From the NCBI GenBank assembly GCA_016802295.1, contig JAESIW010000203.1, positions 299,082 to 363,081 of the forward strand: DNA of 64,000 nucleotides, read 5' to 3'. Positions within the stretch are counted from its first letter, which is position 1; every line of letters starts with the position of its first letter. Under the pieces are notes generated by a model. It ran no database searches. It worked only from the letters and a program-made list of their open reading frames with translations, and was not told where the DNA came from. The position numbers were made by a program, and so were the translations under genes. The stretch comes from Brachionus rotundiformis. Taxonomy: Eukaryota > Rotifera > Eurotatoria > Ploima > Brachionidae. This document shows, piece after piece, positions 1 to 12,123 of the stretch.

Positions 1-3000
1 ACGAGTTTTGATTAGATTTGTTTGCCGAGGATTTTGATTCTTTGCCCGACTTGGAACCGGACTCTTTGTCCAATTGTGGACGCTTTTTCTGCAGCATTTT
101 TCTCTCTCTGTCCAACTCGTCCTTGGCATGGTTGATTAACTCTTGTTGTTTCATTATGTCATTGAAAGCGAAGCCGTCCACCCAGTTTTCCACAAATGTT
201 GCACCTTGACGCTGTGTCACAAATTGTCCCAATCTAAGCCGGTTTTCCATGCATTTTTGTCTGGCTTGTTTTTTTTCCAGTGTGGATTTTTCGATTAACA
301 ATTTTTTATTAAAATTCAGACACTTTTTAAAACTAACATTTTGCTTATCTAACTCTTTTTTCAATTGAAGCATTTCTTTTGCCAAGTCTTCTTTTTCCTT
401 TAGATTAAATTTTTGGTTAAAATCATTTTTTTAAATAAAACATAATTAAATAGCTAAAGATCTTTTTATACTAATTGATTTATAAATTAAAGATAAACTT
501 TTTACTTCATTTTAATCTTAACTTAAAATTTTATTTTAGCTTAGAATGGAAAATAATTAATTAAAATAGTCTTAAATTAGATAATTAAGTATTATTAATT
601 AGAAAATTAGAATATAATTATTAATGATAATACAAACAGTATTTTATTTAAAAAAAAAAACTAAAATTTAAGCAAAATTATATTCTTTAATAAATTAACA
701 CATTTTTTAACTTTATTAAATTAACCATTGAAATTTTTAATGGTTAATTTAGTAAAGAATAATCATTCTTGGATCATTTATAATCCAGATCAATTCGAGG
801 ATTCTTAAGTGTAATTGCTACCTAACTGTCTCTTCTTTTTCACCCCAAACCCCAAATATTTTACCAAAAATAAATCTTTTTTTTTCTTATTTACTTCTTT
901 ATTTAAACTTATCTTTTTTTTATTTTATTTATAATATTATCTATTTTTAATCTAAAGTACAAATTTACAAATAAATAAATGAATTGTTTTAATTAACATT
1001 TAATTATTAGTTTTTTTTTTCTAATTATTAAGATAAATGTCAATAACTGGTTGAATAGATAAATTTTTAAGAAATAATTTTAAAAAAGAGACATTTTTTT
1101 AATGTTTATTTTAAAATTTTTGACTTACGCGAATAAGTTCGTCAATGCGAGTATTTTTTGTCTCTATTGCCGAAGCCGAGTCTATCATTTGATTAGTGGT
1201 AATATCAGTCTAGATTGGAAAAAATAATTAATAAAATAAATAAAATTTTTTGCCAAAATTTAGGTTTATGACCAAATTTAAATCACTAAGGTCAACAATT
1301 AATAATCATCAAATTTACATTTTATGGTCCACAAACACCGAATTCCTAAATTGTGGTATATCTGCAAGCAAATTCAAATGCACAATTAAGCAAAATGCTT
1401 GGCAATGATTAAGCATGATTTCTGAACATAAATTAAATTACAAAACAAAATAAAAAACAAATAAAAAAATGTTTATTTTTATAATTAATTTTGAGCAAGA
1501 TAATGATAAATTTGGTCATATATTGAATATATTATATTTGATAATTCTTACCTGAGCATATTTGGTGCATTTAATAACTATAGAGTTTATCATGTTTGGA
1601 TTGGTGCATGTGGTGGTGGTTACATTGCTTGTGGTTATGTAATTAACAATATTGGGCGGATAGGAAAGATTCGAGTTGGAGCCGGAGTCGGAGCCGAGTC
1701 CGCCGATGCTGGCGCTGCCGCCCGTCATCTGATTCATGCTCATATTACCGGTCTGAGAGCCCAATTGGCCATAGTTAGCCGGAGATATGTAATTGACCGG
1801 CGATGCTTGATTCGGATGATGGCCGTGCTTGGGCGACGAGGGAATATAGTTCATTTGCTGCTGTTGCTGGACGTAATTGTTGTTGTTCGAGTTGTTCGTT
1901 GAGCTGAAATGGAGCGGCGAGGGCGATTGAGAATGTTGCTGTTGCTGGTTGTGAATAGATGAGTTTGTGTACATTTGCTGATTGCTGGCGTTTGACTGAC
2001 CATTCTGGCTTTGATAAGGCTTACCGGGACTGTTGTTCATCTGAAGTTGTTTTTTGATGCTTTGAGACGAGCCTGTTTGCATTTGATTGTTTAAATCCCA
2101 TTTGAAGTTCTTGTTTGGAATGTCGGCGTTTTGGTTGCTGGCAGAAACAAGCTGACTTGGCGCTTGAATATTGGCGTTTTGCTCATTGTTTTTTCGCTTT
2201 CGCTTGCGCTCTTTGGTCGCCGAGCCGTTGTTGTTCGCGCTGGTCTGGTTCGACGACGGAGTCAGAGGCGTTTCGCCGGCTTTATTCGAGTTCTGGTTCA
2301 TCGCAAACGTCATTCCCTGTTGCTGATGCTGCTGCTGCTGCTGCTGCTGTTGGAGCTGGTGCTGGTGCTGGTGTTGCTGCTGTACTGACATATTTACATT
2401 TATCGACGGTATGTACATTTTTTCCGGTGTATTACTCTTTATTAAAAATAAACAATATCTATAATAGATATTTTTTTCTTGTATTTAGTTAAGTTGTCTT
2501 ACGTGATCTTTGGTAAAATTGATCTCGTTTTTCTGATCGTCAAGTGTATTACTTTGATTGGAAAAGTCTTGCGATACACTCTTTTGTTGAAAATAAAACA
2601 AGAATAATTTTGAATATTTTATTTATAAAAATTAAAAAAAAAAAAAATATATATATATAATAAAAATTTAACCAACTTTTTGTGGCGCAAAACGAGACTC
2701 GAGCATTTCTAATTTGCGTAATTGTTGTTCTTTATTATTAAAAAAAAAAGAAATAAAAGAGTTTAACTTTTGTCTTTATTAAAATAATTTTTACTGGCCT
2801 TGGACTTTTTCCTAAAATGATAAGACACTAAAATTACTTTCATTATCAAATTATTAGAAAAAAATAAAAAATAGTAATTTATGTCTAATTTAATAATTTT
2901 TCTTGGCAAGTGAAGACCAGAGGAATTTTTTTGATTTTCTGGTGACTCTTACGACCCTACGCGCTTGCAGAAGAGCCGGGTCTTATAAACCTGGCGATCA

Positions 3001-3925
3001 ATTATCATATAATTTCACGATCTATAAATGTGATGATCAATAATTAATTTATCTGATCGTGAAAAATATTAATTGATTAATAAACTTTATTAATAATATA
3101 TCTTTTTTATGCTACCGATTTAATTAATAAAAATAATGTTTTAAAATTTTTTTAGGTAGTTTTTTTAGTACAGTTTTCCCGATCTCGACTTTTTACTTAA
3201 TTAAGCTTAATTATTATGAGGTTCTAGAATAAAACTTTCTACTGCAAACAAAAGACAATTACTTAAATTGATTATTCATTTTGTTTAGCTAGAAAAAAGA
3301 ATATAAAGTTTTTGTTTTTGGTAAATAAAGAGGCAACAAAAATTATGTTGCATTGTGTTGAAGTATTTTTTAAATTTTATTCTAGTAAATTTTAATTTAT
3401 CAAAATAGGAAGAATTTTTGTTCTTAATGATTTCGAAATTCACAATCTTTAGTATGATCATGTCTCACTTAAGCGGTGAGTTGTGTGCGCGAGTGAGAGA
3501 AAAAGTACCAAGCAAAAAGAAATTTATTGTGTGCCAATTAGAAGCCGCTTGCAAAACCTTAATTTGCTTATCAGCGGCAATCGAATGTAATTTAGTGTCT
3601 CAAATGCATAAATTATAATAAACTGGAGCAATTAGCTAATATGGTGAAAAATACCTGTCTTGAAAGAGGACTGCAGAATGATGGCAGAGTTGGCAGGCAG
3701 TTCCTGTTGGAGCATGCTGTTCGCCGAGGCCTTGTAGTTGGCGTTCAGCTGGTTGGAAATGATGTGGTGTTGGTTGAGAGTGTTGGTCGACGACGACGAG
3801 GACAAAACTAGATTGTTCGCATGATGCAACTGCTGGACTTGCTGCTGCTGCTGCTGTGGCTGTGACGGCTGCTGATTCGATGCACCAGTATTTGCTGTTG
3901 TCCCACCATGCATCATCATCATCAT
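1..3925 (-). CDS. TLK: Tousled-like kinase, N-terminal half (3' end off window)
   Basis: Nuclear Ser/Thr kinase that phosphorylates the histone chaperone Asf1 during replication-linked chromatin assembly (family knowledge). Proposed exons: complement(<1..397, 1129..1209, 1552..2436, 2503..2580, 2677..2729, 3655..3925), all in phase, 588 codons. Recognised from three TLK-specific blocks: KLEMLESRF near the start; an ETP plus KERKRKRKNNE basic nuclear-targeting block in exon 4; and the coiled-coil region RIDELIR, then KKLLIEKS, then LRLGQFVTQRQGATF and ENWVDGFAF in exons 5-6. The kinase domain lies beyond base 1. The start is the first of five Met codons at 3925, with an in-frame stop just upstream. 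Exons 1 and 4 are rich in Gln, Asn and Ser and carry polyQ runs, which is longer than in vertebrate TLKs and probably lineage-specific. TLK1 and TLK2 cannot be told apart here. Confidence 0.9.
2997..3077. repeat. Imperfect inverted repeat in TLK intron 1
   Basis: Two arms face each other. The inner 10-mers TTTCACGATC (3013-3022) and GATCGTGAAA (3055-3064) are exact complements. The outer 8-mers ATCAATTA (2997-3004) and TAATTGAT (3070-3077) also pair. About 32 bases lie between the inner arms. It could be a small foldback element or an intronic hairpin. Confidence 0.5.
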
Positions 3926-6900
3926 TATAAATTATTTATATGAGGATTATTCAAAAAAGCGTTCTCTCCTCTCTCTATTTTCTATTTTAGCAACTGAAAA
4001 GAGAAAATTATTTTAGGTTAGAATACGGAACGAGTATCCTAGGCGTAAAGCTAATTAGCTCACACATATACAAATACACACACACACACACACACACACA
4101 CGCATACAAATAGAAATACTTTCAAAGTATTCAGAGCTCTCTGCCTCGGCTAGAAACTATCTTGAAATTTAGCTCGTATGCTCGTATGGTGGTGAGAGTG
4201 TGTGTGTGTATACGTGTGTGATAGTTTGTCGTCCTGCTCATTAAACAGAACACTTTAATTTGTAATCAATTTAGATTGGATTTAATTTTAAAAAAAATGA
4301 GAAAAAGAAAAAACAAATGAAAACATTTTATTTCTTAAGAGAGAAACCTACATAAATTAATCGCTTTTTTTCTTCTTAATTTGATTCTTTGCTTCAAATT
4401 TGAATATTTTCTCCAAATTTTTTTATTTTGCTGGTGCTTAAATTGCGAATATTTAATTTAATTTTGTTTTCGTTCTTGATTGGAAAAAAAGCTTTTTTGT
4501 CTTGGAAAGATTGATTAAAAATTTACTGAGATTAGACGAGAGATTTTCGAACACAAAGTTGTGAACTACGTTCGAAAAATAGCTAGATATTGCAAAAGCC
4601 GAGTAGTCGAGAGGCGACTGCTATTTTGTCTTACAGTACATGACAAGTCTTTTTTTTTCTTGTTTTAATTTCTGAGTTTATCTGCGCTACAGACTTGCTA
4701 GCACAATGAATTTTATGCTAAATAACTAATATCGATAGAAATAAAAACTAAGCGTTTTTAAGTCAATGTTGAGCTAAACCTATTTATTTATATATTACCA
4801 TATTTGTTCGAAAGTGATTCTAAATAAAAGCGAAGCTTATCATTTTACGAACATAGTCTTGAGCATAATTTTTCCAAACAAGAACAAGGAAGTTCATAAA
4901 TTTTACTACTAGAATCTAATTTCGAACAAATTTAAATTCATAACAACATTATAGAAAAAAATCAATAATTCACTTTTAGATTTGAGCCTGGTCTGACCAG
5001 CTAGTCTCTTGTCTTGATGAACAAACTTTTCCAAAAAGCTCTTAATTTTCTCTAAAAATGAAAATATAAAGAAAAAATTATTTAATTTGAATAAAATTCT
5101 TGTCATTTATATCAACACTTGTTAGTATGTAGAAATATTGAATCAAATGCTTAGGAACCTATTGACCTAAATTTAAAATCTAAGCTAAACGAATATTTAA
5201 GCTTTTTATTTTTTCATATTTTGCTACGTGTTTATATGCATCATTTATTATGTTTTCTTGAAATTTTATTTTTCCAAAAAAATGATACTCACAATAAAAG
5301 CTATTGATAAATTTAGCCTAATTTTCAGAACATAAAATAAACCACTTATTTCACAATCTAAAATGAGATAAAATTAAAAAAACCATATCCTTAAACAAAA
5401 AAAAATGCTGAATTTTCACTATTTATATATTCAGAATAAAAACAATGATAAAGAAAAAAGTCTGAGATTATTATTAGGCGAAAAACCACCACAACACTAA
5501 GCCTAAATACATAATTTTGACATTTTGTGTCTAATGTTAATGAACAAAACGCAAATTAAGCTGATCAATAAAATATCCAGTATTTAAGTTAGATAAGGCT
5601 TAAAATGGTAAATATATGCTTTGTTTCCAAATATATCAAAATTTATTACATTCTACTTTTGTCAGATCTTTGATTGCGACAAAAATTTTAAATTTGTGTC
5701 ATTTGCGTAATAGGTCTATATCGGTGACAATCATAGATTTAAAAATGATAATTTCTTATTGCTTTTGAATAAGGCCTACATGAGCAAGCGATCCAATTTC
5801 CTTGTCATTTGAATATTCTGTTTAAATTATGCACATTAAGAAACAATGTATATATCTTTATTCGTTCTATTAAGTTCGACTCTAGTGTTACTAATTCCAC
5901 CGTAAATATATATTTACATTAAAATAATTAATATAAAATCATTTAAATAATTATTCAAAGCCAATTTTACACAAAGGCAATAATTTACTTTCAACAAAAT
6001 ATATTATAACTCTCAAGACCTATATTTTTGATAATTTACCTATCTTATATTGGAAAAAATTAATTAAAATTAAATCTTCTGATTTAGTCTAAAAATTTTA
6101 TGCTTATAAATCATCAATCGGCTTAATAATTTAATTATTAGCTGATTGCGTTTATGTTCTAGTTTGATTGTTTATTAAATAAGTAAAGAAATTATAATAT
6201 TTTTTAATAATGAATATTTTAAATTGATATATCAATATTTTAAATGAATATTAAGTTTAAATATAAAATACTTCCGGTAATTAATGCTAAACATACTTGT
6301 TGTTTGTCTTATCAGAGCGAAACTATTCTTCTTTTTTTAAAAAATAAATTAAAAATTCGGTTATCTTTCATAAATTATTTCATAATAACTGAGAAAAATA
6401 AAAAAAAAAGTAATTCTTTATTTTTACATTAATATAGAACTGATAACTTCTTCCAATTTAATAAATGAGTCTTCTTTTTAAGCATAAATTTAATATTATA
6501 ATTTAAATTCAATCATGGTTTTAAATTGATAATTTTTTTGGAACAAAGTCTTGTAAAAAAAAAAAGATCAAAATAAATAATTTATATTACGGCATTTAAA
6601 ATTATTTTATATATTCAAAACAATATAATATTAGTCTATTGAAGGTGTAAACTTAAATTTTTATCATAATAAATAATCAAAAATTTATGAAACAAAATTT
6701 TATATTAAACAATTTTTCCAAATTAATCACATTATATTCGTGTATCTTTTATTAAGTTTCGCTTACTTGCCGAGGTGGATCAGTAGCTCTTTTAAAAATA
6801 TAAAAAATAACATATAACTAATCAATTGATTAAAATATTTGATAGTTTAAACTAAACAAAAAATATCTCGGTTTGAAAAAAAAATTATTAAGTTAAAATA

Positions 6901-9900
6901 GGTTAATTTTATTACAGTTAATGGTAACATTTACACATCTTTTTTAGATTCAATGAATTTAAATTGTACCAAATAAAACACTACTTAGTATCAATTGCCT
7001 TTAGCTATTAATCTAAATGGCATTTGCCGATTAAAAATACTCACAATTATTATAATTTTATTAAGTTAATTTTAAATTTTATGTGACGAGCAAGTTTTCC
7101 TTTTAAATTTTTACTTTAGTTAAAAAAGACAGTTTCTAGATATACAAATCAATATTTTACGATACTGACAAAAACTCATCTTGGCCAACTTTTATCTTTC
7201 TATACATATTTATATAGGCCTAATTATTTTTATTTTTTAATAAAATTCTAACCTAAATCATTTTACCATGATTTAAAGTACTATTTTAATAAAAAACGCT
7301 TCCGAGAGCTTTAAACAGGTTGATTTGATTGAGAAAATAATTAATTTCTAGCGCTTGATCATTAAACACGAGTTATTTTGCATACCTTAACTGTTAATAA
7401 ACAACTTACACAAATGTGGCTTGCTTGTCCAGAAAAAAATTGGCAAAAAATTCCAAATCACCCTTTTGGTAGTCAAGTGCAGTTAATAGCATCTAAAACT
7501 GGCTAGCAATCTTGCAGCATTTATTCAACAATAGTTAAAACCAATATGGCTGTCATTAAATTGAAAATTTTCAAACAGAACTTTAATCTATAAATAATTT
7601 TAAACAATAGTAATTTTTAAACTAATATTAAATAGAAGGCAAATTATTTTGAATATAATTGGCATATTTTATTTAAAATAAATTGGCATAAATCTAAATA
7701 AACTTAAACTAAATCGTCACAAGATATTGATTCCTTGTAATTTAATATATCAATTGAAATTTTACTTTTTTTTTATATATATATTTATAAATAATAAATA
7801 TATTTGCTCTCTCTCTTTCCCTCATTCAGTTACTTACGATCCAATTCTGTATAAACTAAATTTTATTAGTTTATCATCTAACAACACAACAACCAAAAAA
7901 CGAAAATTCCTTCAACACTATTAACAAAAAAATATATTTATAAAAACTAGCAATACTAAAATTCTAATCATAATGAATGTCGAGATGCGATGATTCTCAA
8001 TCAAAAAATAAAAAGAAACATAATTATTTTAATTTTTTATTTATATTAATTTTGTAATTAATTGTTTAGGCCAATGATAATGTACGTGAATTAGTTAAGC
8101 TCGACAAATCTACCCTGTTGAAATTCTGCTCTCTTTAAGTATCATAATTCGATTGAAAATAAATCCTATCAATATTTTTATTTTAAAAAAAAAATATATA
8201 TATTATTTCACTGAATTATAATTTAACATATGATTTCTACTGTGTCATCAACCCTCTTCATCTAACTTAATAAATATTATCAATTCATAGCACTCTATCC
8301 ATTTAATCAAACAAAACATTTTATCATATTCTTATCCTAGCTAACCATAGGCATTCAGAAAAGAAAAAAATATATATATAAATTTATATTATAAATTATT
8401 AAAACTTTCTAAATATGACAATTTTACGCTATCAACGATAATGCAGTGTTTTATCAAGTGTCTTAGCTTTATTTAAAAATTATTAAAACAAACCTAAAAA
8501 GTCCAATAAAATTAAAAATTCAATTTACTTAATTTGCCACAAATCTGCTTATAGTACTATCTGTCTGTATCTATTACTTTATTTTGGTGTTGTTATTCAA
8601 AAGAATAAATCTTTATTCAGTAATTTTTAATAACAGAAACAATTAAATAAATGAATAGAACTATCTACTGTTGATTGAAAAAAAAGATAAAAAAGAAGTA
8701 TGTTAAGATTTGAAAAAATTATTACAAAACTTAGCATATTTGAACATTTAATTTAAAAAATTAAGAATTCAACGTTTGCTCTTACTAAGGAGCAAAATCT
8801 TTCCAATCTTGATTTAAACTCAACATACCTGTGAATATTGTTGTCTAAGAGAATAGCAAAAATAATTTGATTGATAGTTAAATATTCAAAATGAATAATA
8901 ACTGGTACAATAAAACCAAGCGGAAAATTCTCTATTTTACCAAGTGTTGCCGATAAAAACAACCAACAAGTTCAATTATGCGCTTAGCTTAGAAAAAGAT
9001 AAAAATTACAGTTAACTTTATTTGATTAAAATGTATTTGGATTCCAAATTTTGGAATCATTATAATTTATGAATTTTGTGTCTAATCATTTAATCGAAAC
9101 AAAATCCATAATTGATTAAAAATCAAGTTAAAAAGTTGGTCATATTACACTTAAATAATTTATAATAAATAAAAAAAATTTCTCTTTTACTTTTTTATTG
9201 AACAATTTTTTTCTATTTTAATTTCAAAATAATTATTCAACTTAATTTTATTTTTTTTTATCGGGCTTTCTATTTAACGTGTTGCTAAAATATTTTTAAA
9301 ACATCATATATCCAAGAGAATAAGAAAAAAATAATAATAATTAGGGTTAAACTCACAATACTAAACTCATTATTCAGTTTAATAGACTAAATAGATTTTT
9401 ATTTTTCCTCTAACAATAGCTAAACTCTTGTGGAAAAAAAGTGGACCTAAAAATTGACCGCAACTAAAAAATATATTTCTTTCTAAATAAACAAAAATTT
9501 AAACTAAAACTTAAATGCTTGATAAATTTTTCTTAATTTTGACTATATCACCAACTAGTCTAAAATTATTCTTAATTAAAAAAAACATAAAAAATTATGC
9601 TTTTTTATTGATTTAGTTAATTCAAACATCTCTATCAAACAATCATATTGGAATATCAGAATTAGCTGAAACAAATTGGTAGTCAAGACAGATTACCAAG
9701 CTAAATTAATAAAAAAAGGAATATTTCTTAACTTAAATCGCAATTTAAATCTTTAATTTTTTTTGTATGAGCCTAATTCAGGTCAACAAACATTAAAACT
9801 CGGTAAGGTAAATTAAAACAAACTAGGTAATAATGAAATGATATTATTAATTATAATAATCGTAGTTATATTCATAACTTAAAGTTCTAGCTTCGCCTCT

Positions 9901-10774
9901 TCAGCTCATTTTTGAATAAAATCAATCTTTATGTAACTTTGTAATTAGAATTTTCAAATACTTGACTCATTTAGAACCTCAATGTATGAGCTATCATTCA
10001 GAACACCGAATAAATTTGCTCTTTTATTAATTTAAATTTATTAACCTTCAGATATAGAAATAAAAAAAATAAAATAAACATTCTTTTTTTATTTTTTGCT
10101 GAGATATTTGTCAAGAATAATTTATCTTTTAGACATATTTTAGACAAGAATTAGACTCGGAAGAGCTCAATTGACAAATAAACTGAAATAAAATTCACAT
10201 ACCGAAGAGCTATAACCATGGCAATGAGGACTACAATATCAGTAAAAACACCTATAATACTAAAATAAAAATATAATACTAAAATAAAAAAATATTTGAT
10301 TGATTTGAAAAAGAGAAAAAATATATAAAAAACTTTTGCTTGTAATTTGTCAGATATAAAGATTTCTACATCCAAATATGGTGGTTTTTTTATAAAACTT
10401 AGGTGTTCTAATTAGATGAACTTGGCCTTTTAGTAAAAGTAATACTAAACTGAGAGAGAAGAAGAAAAAAAATCATAATTTAGTAATTGATAAAAGAAAA
10501 TAAAAATATCTTTATTTAAATAATTTGGGGATAACCCTCTTCTAGCTAAAATAACTTATATTTTGAAATATTTGCACTAGCGTTGGGTCATGTTTGGACC
10601 TTAAGTGAGAGAAAGGTGATTTTATTTCGAATTTTTTTAAAATAAAATTTTACTGAAGTAATAATAATCATATCTATATATGTTTTAAATTTTAATAGCT
10701 TGGTAATAAAACCAAAATTATGCTGCCCTAAAAATCAAATTTAAATAAAATTTAAAAATCTATTTTAATGCAAA
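3926..10774. other. AT-rich intergenic region, no gene seen
   Basis: About 6.8 kb between the TLK start and the methyltransferase. Apart from the microsatellites near 4.1-4.2 kb, I see only A/T-rich sequence with short runs. Open frames here are short and low-complexity, and none has a recognisable domain. TLK upstream exons or regulatory DNA may lie here, but nothing in the sequence shows it. Confidence 0.6.
4071..4220. repeat. (CA)n and (TG)n microsatellites in mirrored order
   Basis: A CA run of about 26 bases at 4075-4101 is followed about 100 bases later by a TG-rich run (4196-4219). The two are complementary and could fold together. They lie 150-300 bases upstream of the TLK start, in its probable promoter or 5' UTR. 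The stretch is less AT-rich than its surroundings. Confidence 0.7.
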
Positions 10775-11956
10775 ATGTCCAAACACGAAATAACATTATT
10801 AGATGGAGGTCTGAGTACTGAACTTGCCAGACTTGGATTTGAGCTTGGTGTAAAAATTTTATAATAATTTTAATTTACTAATTTAAAATGCCAAGAATTG
10901 TAAATTATGGACTGGAAAATCAATTACTGATCGGCCAGATCTATTAAAACAAGCTCATTTAAAGTGATATAAAATTAAGATTAAATTTTTTCTAATTAAA
11001 TAAAAAAATTTGTTTAGTTTTATAAAAAGCGGAGCTAAAGTTATTACAACCGCGTCTTATCAACTGAGTGTTGAACTTATAAGACAAGAGTTAAACTGTT
11101 CCGAGCTGCAGGCCAAAAATTTGATCAAAAAATCTGTCCAAATAGCTAGAGAGGCAATCAGCGAAGCAAATAGTAAATTGATAAGGATAAAAATTTATTC
11201 AAATTTATTAAAAATTGAAAAATAAAGATCAAAATGTTTTGATAGCAGGCTCAATTGGGCCTTATGGAGCGTGTCTTTGTGATGGATCTGAATTTAAAGG
11301 AGATTATGTTTCCGATATGTCTCAAGAAGTAATTTGTTTTTGCATTTTATATTACAAATCTGTCTAAAGTGACCAAATACCATAAGTTTTTGATCGAATG
11401 GCACAGACCAAGATTAGAATGTCTTTTGGAAGAACAAGTTGACTTGATTGCAATAGAAACTATTCCTTCAATTAAAGAGGCCACAGCCATTCTAAAATTA
11501 ATTTCAAATTATCCAAATGTTAAGGCCTGGTTGTCTTTTTCGTGCAAAAATACTTCTGACATAAGTATTGGAGAGAAATTTAGCAATGCTTACCATTGTT
11601 TTAAACATAACCAACAATTGATAGCGATTGGAATCAATTGTACTTATCCAAGGTATATATCAAGTCTACTTGAATTTGTTCTAAAAGAAAACAAATTAGA
11701 AAAGCCTTTGTTGGTTTATCCAAATGATACAAAGCGATGGGACGAAAAAAGTTTAAAGTAAAATAAAGAAAAATAGAATATTAAGTAATTAATTTCGTAA
11801 TTTAGATTTGTGGCTGAAGATAGTGAAGATCAGATGAAACCAGTGTTAGAGGAGATACCAAAATGGATCCAATTGGGTGCTAAATACATCGGTGGCTGTT
11901 GTAATATTGATTCAGAGCATTTGAAAAAAATAAAGGATATAATTGAAAAATTTTAA
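10775..11956 (+). CDS. Homocysteine S-methyltransferase (MmuM/BHMT family)
   Basis: Transfers a methyl group, probably from S-methylmethionine, to homocysteine to make methionine (family role; the donor is inferred). Exons: join(10775..10849, 10896..10963, 11018..11172, 11228..11328, 11387..11757, 11806..11956), in phase, 306 residues, normal for single-domain members. Motifs in order: LLDGGLSTEL at the N-terminus, SGAKVITTASYQ, GSIGPYGA, EWHRPRLE, ETIPSIKEA, then the zinc-binding cysteines in GINCTYP and GGCCNI. The acceptor of exon 5 was placed at the AG of 11385-11386. An earlier AG at 11368-11369 gives a stop in frame, whereas 11387 restores the homologous alignment. AATAAA at 11978 is a likely poly(A) signal. 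MINDY4 starts 168 bases downstream on the same strand. Several introns are only about 45-60 bases. Confidence 0.85.
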
Positions 11957-12123
11957 TAATTTAATTTTTTTTAATTGAATAAATAAAATAAAAATTTTAA
12001 AGTTAAGTTTTTAATGATTAATCTCCTCAATTTTAAATTACCATGGCTACTAAATTATTTGAAATTTCTAAAAAATAAAGATATTTGTCAATAATTTATT
12101 CTTAATTTATCAACTAGGCAAAA

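Noticed and set aside
2115..2492. Open frames on + opposite the TLK Gln-rich exon
   Set aside because: Shadows of the CAG/CAA repeats; the minus-strand frame carries TLK motifs and joins to flanking exons in phase.
4590..4640. Possible tRNA-like GC-rich segment upstream of TLK
   Set aside because: No B-box-like GGTTCGA motif and no cloverleaf could be built.
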